Notes under the pieces: model-generated
Databases searched by the model: none
What the model saw: only the letters and a program-made list of their open reading frames with translations
Told to the model about the DNA's origin: nothing
Program-made: the position numbers and the translations under genes
NCBI GenBank assembly: GCA_024275295.1
Contig: JAJRZI010000018.1
Location: forward strand, 1 to 53,385
Direction of reading: 5' to 3'
Length of the DNA: 53,385 nt
Source: Gammaproteobacteria bacterium
GTDB taxonomy: Bacteria > Pseudomonadota > Gammaproteobacteria > Chromatiales > Chromatiaceae
Shown: one piece after another, positions 12,596-18,960 of the stretch
Numbering within the stretch: position 1 is the first letter of the stretch
Layout: the number at the start of each line of letters is the position of its first letter

Positions 12596-13384
12596 TTAAC
12601 AACGAGCAGACACTAGCATACCTAACATGCACCAGCTTTTGACCTGGATCAAACTACCACACCCAACAACCCCACGGCAACCAAAACCTATCACTCCAAG
12701 CAAAGCCGAACCAAACAGCCAAACTGCCGCAGGCAGAGGAACCTGTGGTATCACCTCAACAGATGTCATAGATGAACTACCAAATATAACACCCAGATCA
12801 GTCCCTCTTTCAAACTCTCCACTGCCTGTACTAAAAGTAAATTGAATGTTTTGCGAAACAAACTTGCCTGGGTCAAACCTAACTGGAGGTGCCAATGCAT
12901 TCAAAGCAGTCCCATCACCATTGATAAATCCAAACATAAAATTCTCAAGGTGGTAGCAATTTATCAGTGGAGCCGTATTAAATAATGTGTGTTGCTGATT
13001 AAAGGATCTGATATTCCCAACCTGAAACGTAATAAAATCAGACTTTTTACCACCCGCCGATACCCAGTCATCAACAACAGTCAATTCTCCTAGATTATCA
13101 ATTTACGCACCATTAGGCACTCCAAGCTCAAATGACCCAATGCGTAGCGAGACCTGAGTATACGAGTCCCAATAGCGCCTAACCGTATCTGGGTCACCAA
13201 AAAGAGGCCGAGGTATTGCATCAGTATTGTAGGCAATCAACCCCACGAACGAATCATTGGAAAATATAGCATGGCTAAGCGCCGAATGCACCTGATTGAC
13301 CGTGCCGGCAAACTCCACCCTTACCAAATCAGCTGATACTGATCCGCTCATTATCAACAGATATAAAAACAGTATGCGACGCAC
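12596..13384 (-). pseudogene. PEP-CTERM (VPLPA-type) exported protein interrupted by TAA
   Basis: A GTG at 13384 with AGGAGG nine bases upstream opens a signal peptide (RRILFLYLLIMSGSVSA), followed by a beta-rich domain. TAA at 13103-13105 stops the frame; the same frame goes on (IDNLGELTVVDDWVSAG) through another 160 codons to a C-terminal VPLPAAVWLFGSALLG sorting motif, the signal cut by exosortase. The usual Arg cluster is weak and the tail is longer than normal. The host group evidently uses exosortase sorting. The broken gene lies on the prophage next to the PL-side promoter, and was probably a lysogeny-expressed surface protein. Confidence 0.8.
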
Positions 13385-13468
13385 AATAACAATCCCTCCT
13401 TTTTCTCCACTCCCAAGATATTTCCTACTCAAAATAACCATACCAAACCACCTCATCAACTCCAAGAA

Positions 13469-13509
13469 GGTTCAGCTTGCTTGACTGGTTCAGCTTGCTG
13501 TACTATGAT
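13469..13509 (+). promoter_or_regulatory. Candidate promoter for the rightward phage/integron unit, with repeated operator
   Basis: TTGACT (13481-13486) and TATGAT (13504-13509) are spaced 17 bases. The 13-base sequence GGTTCAGCTTGCT occurs twice (13469-13481 and 13487-13499), 18 bases apart, over and just after the -35 box, so a repressor or activator site is likely. It is the only good plus-strand promoter I see ahead of the co-directional genes from 13558 to 20065 and occupies the place of lambda PL. Confidence 0.65.
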
Positions 13510-13557
13510 CTCCCCACATCAACCACAAAAGACCGGAGACAAGCCAGGAGCCAACCC

Positions 13558-14007
13558 ATGGAACAACCCACCCCATCTTACAACACCCACGACTTTTGGG
13601 ATCGCATACTAGGCATAGAGCCACCTCACAACAGAGCCGCCGTTGAAGCCGTAGACATGAACCTGTTCAAAAGCGAAGACCGCGAAGAACAAGACTTCTG
13701 CGACATACTAGCCGAAACCTACCGCCTTTATGTGCAAGAAGAACTCGGCCTCGAATGGAACCACACAACCGGCCTTTGCCAACCACCAGTCGGAAAAACC
13801 ATGACCAAAGAATACGAGTGGTATGAACAAAACATTGCCCCAGAACTAAGGGCAATAGCCAAAAAATGCAAAGAGAAAGGGTTTGATTACTTTTTTCTTA
13901 CAAGAGTTAACGCCAAAGAGAAGGAGACAAACACAATATATTCTCAAGACCATAGGCTAATCAGGATTTCGCCGGGTAAGCGTCCAGGTACGTGGGCCAT
14001 CAAATGA
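13558..14007 (+). CDS. First gene of the rightward unit, unknown
   Basis: ATG at 13558 follows a CAGGAG ribosome site; the product has 149 residues, acidic, with YNTHDFWDRILGIEPP at the N-terminus and a basic C-terminus (DHRLIRISPGKRPGTWAIK). No family is recognised. It lies 49 bases downstream of the -10 box and overlaps the next tiny gene by four bases. An earlier ATG at 13477 overlaps the promoter and is unlikely. Confidence 0.65.
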   Translation: MEQPTPSYNTHDFWDRILGIEPPHNRAAVEAVDMNLFKSEDREEQDFCDILAETYRLYVQEELGLEWNHTTGLCQPPVGKTMTKEYEWYEQNIAPELRAIAKKCKEKGFDYFFLTRVNAKEKETNTIYSQDHRLIRISPGKRPGTWAIK

Positions 14008-14081
14008 ATGCACAGTTCCGTAATGCGAAGTCTTCATACACCCGTCTGAGCGAAGAGCTGGCCACCTGCGTAGAAAGATAG
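14004..14081 (+). CDS. Possible 25-residue peptide
   Basis: ATG overlaps the preceding TGA (ATGA) and opens 25 codons (MNAQFRNAKSSYTRLSEELA) ending one base before the next ATG. Coupled placement between two real genes supports translation; the peptide is helical with no known role. Confidence 0.35.
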   Translation: MNAQFRNAKSSYTRLSEELATCVER

Positions 14082-14082
14082 C

Positions 14083-14622
14083 ATGGACACAAAGCAGATT
14101 TTATATAGCTCAGATGCTGCTGCAAGTTTTGCCACCGGCATAGAGGGCTGGATAGATAATAAAGGCCGTTTTTTTGGTGACTCAGAGCATATGGCGCGTT
14201 ATTCCGGATGCACTCACATTAACTGCGCCGAATGTGGCAAGCCTACAGTTCGATATTACAGGATTTGTAGAGAGTGCCAGGATAAAAAATCTATTGAGAG
14301 ATACAACACCAAGCCTCGAATAAAGTGGAATGGCAAAACCCCACTTTATTCCGAAGCACATGATGAATATTTTTTCGATACTGAGTCGTTGCTCGAATAT
14401 ATCGATGAGCATGATTGCAGTATAAGATCATTACGGTTGATTGTGTGTGTGGCTAATAAATTTCGAGAAATTGAAAGTGATTATTTTTCCGATGACATGA
14501 CAGACGGCTATGAACTACCTGCCGATCTTGAAGATGCGATTGCGGCGCTGAATGATGTAATTAGACAGCAGCCCGCAGCGTCATGGTCTCCGGGAAAGTA
14601 CGCGGCTGATTGTGATTTATAA
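14083..14622 (+). CDS. Phage-type zinc-knuckle protein, unknown
   Basis: A product of 179 residues with a four-cysteine knuckle (NCAECGK near residue 46 and CRECQDK near 62), typical of a small zinc ribbon, followed by an acidic helical C-terminal half (FDTESLLEYIDEHDCSIRSL). No family is recognised. It is plus-strand like the cassette genes but no attC site flanks it; its stop lies in TTATAACG, which resembles a half-site. Confidence 0.6.
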   Translation: MDTKQILYSSDAAASFATGIEGWIDNKGRFFGDSEHMARYSGCTHINCAECGKPTVRYYRICRECQDKKSIERYNTKPRIKWNGKTPLYSEAHDEYFFDTESLLEYIDEHDCSIRSLRLIVCVANKFREIESDYFSDDMTDGYELPADLEDAIAALNDVIRQQPAASWSPGKYAADCDL

Positions 14623-14764
14623 CGTTGTTTTTAAGACGCCCTGGCATGGCATCTACTACGAAGCGCACCGACACCGCGAAAATGGTCAAAAGAAAATGCA
14701 CGATGCCTGGCACCGCAACTTACCAGATATGCAAATGGCATTTGAAACGCTGAAGAATGTATAA
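14612..14764 (+). CDS. Small protein of unknown function, GTG start
   Basis: A frame overlapping the end of the previous gene codes 50 residues (IYNVVFKTPWHGIYYEAHRH, later MHDAWHRNLPDMQMAFETL), with clear coding character rich in Trp, His and Tyr. GTG at 14612 is the most likely start since no ATG is available. The gene lies between two plus-strand genes and fills the gap. Confidence 0.5.
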   Translation: MIYNVVFKTPWHGIYYEAHRHRENGQKKMHDAWHRNLPDMQMAFETLKNV

Positions 14765-14790
14765 ACGCACAACAAGAGAGTAGATGAAAA

Positions 14791-15069
14791 ATGGCTTTTA
14801 AACTCAAAGACCCATCAGATGAAATTGTGAAAAAGCTCGATATTTGCCTTGGATCTAAAGTTATTGGCAAAGTGGAGAAAACCGCCAGAGGCACGATTGA
14901 TTGGCATGCTTGCATTAATGTACCAGAGGCACCGATTTTGCACGCACTAGCACAGGGGCACGGGAAAACACCCGAAGAGGCGATAAGCGATGCATTTAAG
15001 GCGTCTTTAGCTGATGCAGAACAATTCATTTGTGCATTAAAAAAACTCGAATGGCAGCTGGAAGCCTAA
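14791..15069 (+). CDS. Small cassette-type protein, unknown
   Basis: A product of 92 residues; the second half (GHGKTPEEAISDAFKASLAD) looks like the helical part of HicB-like or phage 'TPEEAI' proteins in which a Gly-x-G-x-T-P-E-E-A-I motif precedes a helix. The stop codon is within GCCTAAC, a cassette-type core half-site, but only 10 bases separate it from the next gene, so a full attC has been lost here or never existed. RNase-H-like/dsRBD folds are alternatives. Confidence 0.55.
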   Translation: MAFKLKDPSDEIVKKLDICLGSKVIGKVEKTARGTIDWHACINVPEAPILHALAQGHGKTPEEAISDAFKASLADAEQFICALKKLEWQLEA

Positions 15070-15079
15070 CGATTTAACG

Positions 15080-15826
15080 ATGGGCGCCACAACCGGAATA
15101 AGTTGGACTGACCACACATTTAATCCGTGGTGGGGCTGCACAAAGATTGCGCCAGGCTGCGACAACTGCTATGCAGCAACTCTCGATAAACGAACAGGTG
15201 GCAGCTATTGGGATACAAAACAAAAGCCAAGGCAAACCAGCCCAGCTAATTGGAGAAACCCTCTCAAGTGGGACAGACTGGCAGCGTTTGAAAATAAACG
15301 ACACAAAGTCTTTTGTGGATCAATGATGGATTGGTGCGACAAGGATGCGCCAGAAGGGGCCATCCACGATCTATTTGAGCTAATAAAAGCTACGCCAATG
15401 ATTGATTGGCAACTACTGACAAAACGCGCCACGCGCATCATGGAATGCCTACCAGATGATTGGGGTAGTGGATATAAAAATGTTTGGCTAGGCGTGACAG
15501 TTGAGGACATGGAATATGGCTACAAAAGAATTGATGAGCTAAAGAAAATACCAGCAAAAGTTAAATTCTTGAGCGCCGAGCCACTGCTAGAAAATCTCGT
15601 TGATGTAGACAACAAATTAGATGGAATAGATTGGGTAATTATTGGAGGGGAATCTGGATCAGGATGTAGGGAGATGAATCCTGAATGGGCAGAAAGTTTA
15701 TTAATGAGATGCAGGCTAATGAATATCCCCGTTTGGTTTAAACAATACGGCGGAAACACCAGAGACAAGGGTGGCTGTTTAATTGGCGGGGTTGAATGCA
15801 AGCAATGGCCTATCAGAGCAGCTTAA
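15080..15826 (+). CDS. Phage Gp37/Gp68-like DUF5131 protein, last cassette gene before the left attC
   Basis: A product of 248 residues that begins ISWTDHTFNPWWGCTKIAPG, then CDNCYAA: the signature of the Gp37/Gp68 (DUF5131) family. The Cys-x6-Cys-x2-Cys set resembles a radical-SAM-type iron-sulfur site, followed by a TIM-barrel-like body (WLGVTVEDMEYGYKRIDEL, FLSAEPLLENL, DWVIIGGESGSGCREM). The biochemical role is not established. Such genes are common in phages and integron cassettes. The stop TAA falls in the GCTTAAC core of attC 15821-15880. Confidence 0.85.
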   Translation: MGATTGISWTDHTFNPWWGCTKIAPGCDNCYAATLDKRTGGSYWDTKQKPRQTSPANWRNPLKWDRLAAFENKRHKVFCGSMMDWCDKDAPEGAIHDLFELIKATPMIDWQLLTKRATRIMECLPDDWGSGYKNVWLGVTVEDMEYGYKRIDELKKIPAKVKFLSAEPLLENLVDVDNKLDGIDWVIIGGESGSGCREMNPEWAESLLMRCRLMNIPVWFKQYGGNTRDKGGCLIGGVECKQWPIRAA

Positions 15827-15880
15827 CGATTGCGATAAGCCGCCGCGCTTTTTGCGGTCGGCTTTATTAGCTGGTTATGC
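15821..15880 (-). repeat. attC recombination site 5 (farthest from intI)
   Basis: Core sites GCTTAAC (15821-15827) and GTTATGC (15874-15880). Arms AAGCCGCCGC and, as complement of the right arm, AAGCCGACCGC: the extra A is in the right arm as read on plus. By analogy with aadA1 attC, whose arm GCCGACGCC has the extra A in the top-strand left arm, the site is oriented on minus, opposite to the genes. Confidence 0.85.
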
Positions 15881-15920
15881 GTGACTGCAAAGAAAATATA
15901 CAGGTATGGAAAGTTTACAT

Positions 15921-16190
15921 ATGAAAAAGAAAATATATTGCCATGAGGTTGACTGCGAAGGTGCGCCTGGCTGTCAGTGCCTAAAACCTGAAGCCTGGGA
16001 AGAGTGGAAATTTAACAAAATTCACGATAAACATGAGCTGTTTGAATTGGCCAACGACCTGTTGGGCGAACTGGCAAGGAACACGATTTTTATAACTACA
16101 AAATCGCACATCCACTATGACGGCGAGAGGCTAATGGACGAACTTATAGCCAAGGCGCGGAATATTCTAGACAGAGAGTATGACGCATAA
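15921..16190 (+). CDS. Cassette gene, Cys-rich small protein, unknown
   Basis: From the ATG at 15921, which has GGAAAG seven bases upstream, the product has 89 residues; an ATG at 15906 would add five. It begins with KKKIYCHEVDCEGAPGCQCL, a cluster of four cysteines and a histidine that may bind metal, then a helical part (HELFELANDLLGELARNTIF). It is not recognised. The stop TAA lies inside the GCATAAC core of attC 16185-16267, and the gene is alone between two attC sites: a one-gene cassette. Confidence 0.65.
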   Translation: MKKKIYCHEVDCEGAPGCQCLKPEAWEEWKFNKIHDKHELFELANDLLGELARNTIFITTKSHIHYDGERLMDELIAKARNILDREYDA

Positions 16191-16267
16191 CGTCGCATTA
16201 ACCGGGCCGCTGATGGCCCACCGACGGAGCGCAGTATTACCGGCTCCGGTTTTATTTATTGTTAGAA
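16185..16267 (-). repeat. attC recombination site 4
   Basis: Core sites GCATAAC (16185-16191) and GTTAGAA (16261-16267). Plus-left arm ATTAACCGGGCCG; complement of plus-right arm AAAACCGGAGCCG, which has an extra A in CCGGAGCC. The extra base is again in the arm that makes the minus strand the top strand. Confidence 0.85.
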
Positions 16268-16286
16268 CGACTATCTGGAGAAACCA

Positions 16287-16613
16287 ATGTTTATCGAAGA
16301 ATGGAACAACAAAGCCACGGAAGTTAACGAAACCGCTATTGCAAAGGGGTGGTGGGATGCAGAACGTAATGATGGCGAGATGATAGCCTTGATGCATGCG
16401 GAGCTTTCCGAGGCGCTTGAGGCACTTCGCCACGGAAACCCGCCCGATGATCACATTCCTGAATTTCGCGGCACTGAGGCAGAGATGGCGGATGTAGTAA
16501 TACGAATTATGGACTATGGCAAAGCCCGTAATCTGCGAATTGCCGAGGCCATTGAGGCCAAAATGGCATACAACGCCAACCGTGAACGTATGCATGGTGG
16601 TAAGGCGTTCTAA
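16287..16613 (+). CDS. MazG-like nucleotide pyrophosphohydrolase, cassette gene
   Basis: A product of 108 residues. AELSEALEALR (ExxE) and EMADVVIRIMD (ExxD) are the metal-binding motifs of the all-alpha MazG-like NTP pyrophosphatases, which hydrolyse nucleoside triphosphates to monophosphates and pyrophosphate. Phages carry such enzymes to alter nucleotide pools or alarmone signalling. It is the best-characterised function among the cassettes. Single gene between attC sites 4 and 3; the TAA stop is inside the TTCTAAC core. Confidence 0.85.
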   Translation: MFIEEWNNKATEVNETAIAKGWWDAERNDGEMIALMHAELSEALEALRHGNPPDDHIPEFRGTEAEMADVVIRIMDYGKARNLRIAEAIEAKMAYNANRERMHGGKAF

Positions 16614-16674
16614 CGTCGCAATTAACCAGAGGCGCATCTTTTCGCGCCGTCTGCGTTAAATTGCTTTGTTATAT
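16608..16674 (-). repeat. attC recombination site 3
   Basis: Core sites TTCTAAC (16608-16614) and GTTATAT (16668-16674). Plus-left arm GCAATTAACCAGAGGCGC; complement of plus-right arm GCAATTTAACGCAGACGGC then GC. The latter has three extra bases, including the C after AGA, so the site is oriented on minus. Confidence 0.85.
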
Positions 16675-16696
16675 TTTTATTTATTGTAGGTGATTT

Positions 16697-16864
16697 ATGA
16701 AATATGAGACTGAGCCTGGGCCACCTGATTACGTCGTAGCAGAGTGGATGAAACAGTGTAGTTGTTGCCCACATTGTAATCAGCCATGCCCATGTGACGG
16801 GGTAAGATCTGGCGGAATGTGTGATGATATGTGTGATTGCGATGAGGATGAAAACCATGAGTGA
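16697..16864 (+). CDS. Very small cysteine-rich cassette protein
   Basis: 55 codons with nine cysteines in the second half (QCSCCPHCNQPCPCDGV and MCDDMCDCDEDE), probably a metal-binding peptide. The start follows a TAGGTGA ribosome site. It overlaps the next gene by eight bases in another frame, so this cassette holds two genes. Confidence 0.6.
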   Translation: MKYETEPGPPDYVVAEWMKQCSCCPHCNQPCPCDGVRSGGMCDDMCDCDEDENHE

Positions 16865-17039
16865 CATTGAAATAGCTATCGAGGTTAGAGCAAGAACAGA
16901 CAAAGCTCTAAAGGTATTTGATGGTAAAACCGAATGCTGGATACCACGCTCACAAATTAGTGATTATGTCGGCGATGAAGACTCACCAGAAACTATTTTT
17001 ATCTCTGAATGGTTAGCTGGTGAAAAGGGGTTGATTTGA
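16857..17039 (+). CDS. Small cassette protein, unknown
   Basis: From ATG at 16857 the product has 60 residues (SDIEIAIEVRARTDKALKVF, DGKTECWIPRSQISDYVGDE), a small beta-rich fold resembling phage proteins that have a 'WIPRSQ' motif of unknown role. The WIPRSQI motif is recurrent in phage and integron-cassette hypothetical proteins as I recall. Its TGA stop comes two bases before the ATATAAC core of attC 17041-17123. Confidence 0.65.
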   Translation: MSDIEIAIEVRARTDKALKVFDGKTECWIPRSQISDYVGDEDSPETIFISEWLAGEKGLI

Positions 17040-17040
17040 A

Positions 17041-17123
17041 ATATAACGCCGTATTCAGTTGCGGCCCACGAAACTTAACTAGGCGCAAAGGATAGCGCCG
17101 TCAACTGGAATTTATGGTTATGC
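17041..17123 (-). repeat. attC recombination site 2
   Basis: Core sites ATATAAC (17041-17047) and GTTATGC (17117-17123). Plus-left arm TTCAGTTGCGGC; complement of plus-right arm TTCCAGTTGACGGC. The extra C and extra A, in that order from the core, match the extrahelical bases of aadA1 attC (TTCAAGCCGACG against TTAAGCCGCG). Orientation is on minus. Confidence 0.9.
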
Positions 17124-17136
17124 AGGTATTTATACT

Positions 17137-17319
17137 ATGAAAATAAAACCAGAAATACACTCCTTCGTTAAGCATAGCGTTAGTGGATTAAGAGCGCAGG
17201 TGTATAAGCACTATTCTGACAATGATGACTATGTGGGAGTTATTGTCCTTCCTCAACCAGGTGCAAGCCGCAATGAGGTATATAAAAAATGGCGCATTGA
17301 TCAAATTAATGCCGCATAA
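17137..17319 (+). CDS. Small cassette protein, unknown
   Basis: A product of 60 residues (KIKPEIHSFVKHSVSGLRAQ, then YVGVIVLPQPGASRNEVYKK), probably a small beta-sheet protein; not recognised. The TAA stop lies in the GCATAAC core of attC 17314-17414, and the start is 14 bases after the previous core site, so the cassette is filled by one gene. Confidence 0.65.
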   Translation: MKIKPEIHSFVKHSVSGLRAQVYKHYSDNDDYVGVIVLPQPGASRNEVYKKWRIDQINAA

Positions 17320-17414
17320 CGCCCATGCTCAGCGGCGCAGTACCGCCACTGAGAGCTTTAAATTCAACCACAAACGCGGCGGGGTACTGTGTCCGCTGGA
17401 GCTAATTGTTATGC
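17314..17414 (-). repeat. attC recombination site 1 (closest to intI)
   Basis: Core sites GCATAAC (17314-17320) and GTTATGC (17408-17414) are exact reverse complements. Plus-left arm GCTCAGCGGCGCAGTACC; complement of plus-right arm GCTCCAGCGGACACAGTACC. Extra C and A lie in the latter, the same pattern as site 2. The 101-base site has the longest loop of the array. Confidence 0.9.
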
Positions 17415-17698
17415 CTAAATTTAGAAAGAAGCCTGTTGTTATTGAAGCCACACAATGGAAATTCCTCGGTGACCACCCTAATGTAAAAGAGGGGTGGATC
17501 GATGATAAAGGGCAAATTGCATGTAATGTTGGCCCGGCGTTTAATGTGTGCGGGAGACGCAAAATCGCTTGCATTAAAACACTTGAAGGGTGGCACCAAG
17601 TGAAGCCTGGTGATTTTATTATTACAGGTGTACATGGCGAAGAGTACCCGTGCAAACCTGATATTTTTGAGAAAACCTATGAGCCTGTTGAGGCATAA
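17411..17698 (+). CDS. Phage-type 'FRKKPVVIEA' protein, cassette gene next to intI
   Basis: A product of 95 residues starting PKFRKKPVVIEATQWKFLGD and ending with VKPGDFIITGVHGEEYPCKP, then DIFEKTYEPV; this is a widespread phage and cassette family (PGDYG-like) without known activity. The ATG is inside the GTTATGC core of attC 1, and the stop is inside the GCATAAC that forms the presumed attI crossover. It is thus the first cassette of the array in recombination terms, although its coding strand faces intI. Confidence 0.8.
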   Translation: MPKFRKKPVVIEATQWKFLGDHPNVKEGWIDDKGQIACNVGPAFNVCGRRKIACIKTLEGWHQVKPGDFIITGVHGEEYPCKPDIFEKTYEPVEA

Positions 17699-17747
17699 CA
17701 GAGTTTAGTAAGCAACACTACCAATACGGACAAGATCACAAAAAGCC
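17692..17747 (-). repeat. Presumed attI site
   Basis: The 49-base gap between the last cassette gene and intI, read on minus, ends TGCTTACTAAACTCTGTTATGCC. ACTAAAC plus GTTATGC resembles the last part of attI1 (CTAAAACAAAGTTAGGC). It lies at the 5' side of intI, the usual place, and only half a core site with no hairpin partner is present, as expected for attI and not for attC. Confidence 0.65.
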
Positions 17748-18710
17748 ATGAATACTAAACAAGCTATTGAAATGACAATAAACACCATTCGGTTCAAGCA
17801 ATATTCGCTTGATACTGAACGGGCGTATTTGTCATGGCTTAAGCGTTATTGGGCATGGTGCAAAAACAATTCAAGCCTTCCTACTGAGGATAAAATTAAA
17901 ACATTTCTGACTGACTTAGTTATTCATAGAAAGGCTGCACCTGCAACTCAAGATCAAGCTAAAAATGCGATCGCTTTTTTTTACCGTAATGTGCTTAAGG
18001 AAGATCTTGGAGACTTCTCTTCATACTTGAAGTCAAAAAAGCCCCGCCGCCTACCTGACGTGCTATCGCAGGAAGAAATAGCCATGGTGCTGCCTAGAAT
18101 ACATGGAGTGCATGGACTCATCGCATCCTTAATGTATGGCTGCGGCCTGCGACTCAATGAATGTTTAAAGTTACGAATTCAAAACATTGACTTTTATCGT
18201 GATCAAATATTCATCAAGCAAGGCAAAGGCAATAAAGATCGTGTTTTGACACTACCAAATAGAATAAAAGTCAAACTTCAGGCACAGATTGAATACGCAA
18301 GAGAACTACACAACATCGATGCCGGAACATCTTATGCTGGAGTAGCGCTCCCAAATGCTATTGGTCGCAAGTTCACAAATGCAGATAAAGAGTGGCCATG
18401 GTTCTGGGTATTCCCTGCCGCCAAATACTCAACTGACCCAAGGTCAGGTGTAATTCGTCGCCACCACATCCATGACAGCCCATTCCAAAAGGCCTTAAAG
18501 AGAGCAGCCAGAGAAACAGATATAAACAAACGAGTCAGCTCCCACATCCTCCGCCACAGCTATGCAACCCATTCACTAGAAAATGGAATGAACATTCGTG
18601 AATTACAGGAAAGCATGGGGCATAAAGACATATCAACAACCCAGGTTTATTTGCACCTGGCCAGAAACGAAAGGGCCACAGCCAGCCCCTTAGATCTTTT
18701 GGCAATGTAG
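17748..18710 (+). CDS. intI: Integron integrase IntI
   Basis: A tyrosine recombinase of 320 residues. The N-terminal SAM-like core-binding domain (RFKQYSLDTERAYLSWLKRY) is followed by a catalytic domain with Arg in GCGLRLNECLKL, His-x-x-Arg in SHILRHSYATHSLE, GHKD and the nucleophile Tyr in TTQVYLHLA. The diagnostic IntI insertion is present (YAGVALPNAIGRKFTNADKE, WPWFWVFPA, then DPRSGVIRRHHIHDSPFQKA). It binds attC hairpins and inserts cassettes at attI. It sits 8 bases before xis and is co-directional with xis and int, inside the prophage. The final part (RATASPLDLLAM) keeps the SPLD end of IntI proteins. No frameshift or stop is seen. Confidence 0.95.
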   Translation: MNTKQAIEMTINTIRFKQYSLDTERAYLSWLKRYWAWCKNNSSLPTEDKIKTFLTDLVIHRKAAPATQDQAKNAIAFFYRNVLKEDLGDFSSYLKSKKPRRLPDVLSQEEIAMVLPRIHGVHGLIASLMYGCGLRLNECLKLRIQNIDFYRDQIFIKQGKGNKDRVLTLPNRIKVKLQAQIEYARELHNIDAGTSYAGVALPNAIGRKFTNADKEWPWFWVFPAAKYSTDPRSGVIRRHHIHDSPFQKALKRAARETDINKRVSSHILRHSYATHSLENGMNIRELQESMGHKDISTTQVYLHLARNERATASPLDLLAM

Positions 18711-18717
18711 GCACCCC

Positions 18718-18960
18718 ATGGCTTTAATGAAGATACAAACATTCCAGAAACGCTTCGTAAAAGGGGATGCCCCAGACACAAGAACCGTGCAGGGGTGGAT
18801 TGACAAAGGCAAGGTATACGGGGAAAGATACGGAAGACTGTATTATATAGACCCTGACCGCCCACCAGAAACAACCACCAGCAACGAGCTGGTATTAAAA
18901 GTATTAGCGGCCCAGGGAAATAATAAAGGGGCAAATAATGGGGCGGCATCGAATGGCTAA
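18718..18960 (+). CDS. Excisionase-like protein
   Basis: A product of 80 residues. The N-terminal half (ALMKIQTFQKRFVKGDAPDT, RTVQGWIDKGKVYGERYGRL, YYID) is a winged-helix of the MerR/Xis type, with the helix then wing-like GRLYYIDP. Its place immediately upstream of int with a 23-base overlap is where lambda xis lies. It should bend attachment-site DNA and steer Int toward excision. The C-terminus is low-complexity (Asn/Gly). Confidence 0.75.
   Translation: MALMKIQTFQKRFVKGDAPDTRTVQGWIDKGKVYGERYGRLYYIDPDRPPETTTSNELVLKVLAAQGNNKGANNGAASNG

Noticed and set aside
5407-13384. Alternative genetic code as the reason for in-frame stops
   Set aside because: TAA, TAG and TGA are all involved, while dozens of neighbouring genes use all three as true stops.
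14616-15085. attC sites after the genes ending at 14622 and 15069
   Set aside because: Only half-sites (TTATAAC, GCCTAAC) are visible; the spaces of a few bases to the next gene leave no room for a hairpin.
13558-17698. Treponema-type integron in which intI lies in the same direction as the cassettes because intI is inverted
   Set aside because: The 5' end of intI faces the array and the attC extra bases point away from it, which is the normal intI-attI-attC geometry; it is the genes that are reversed.
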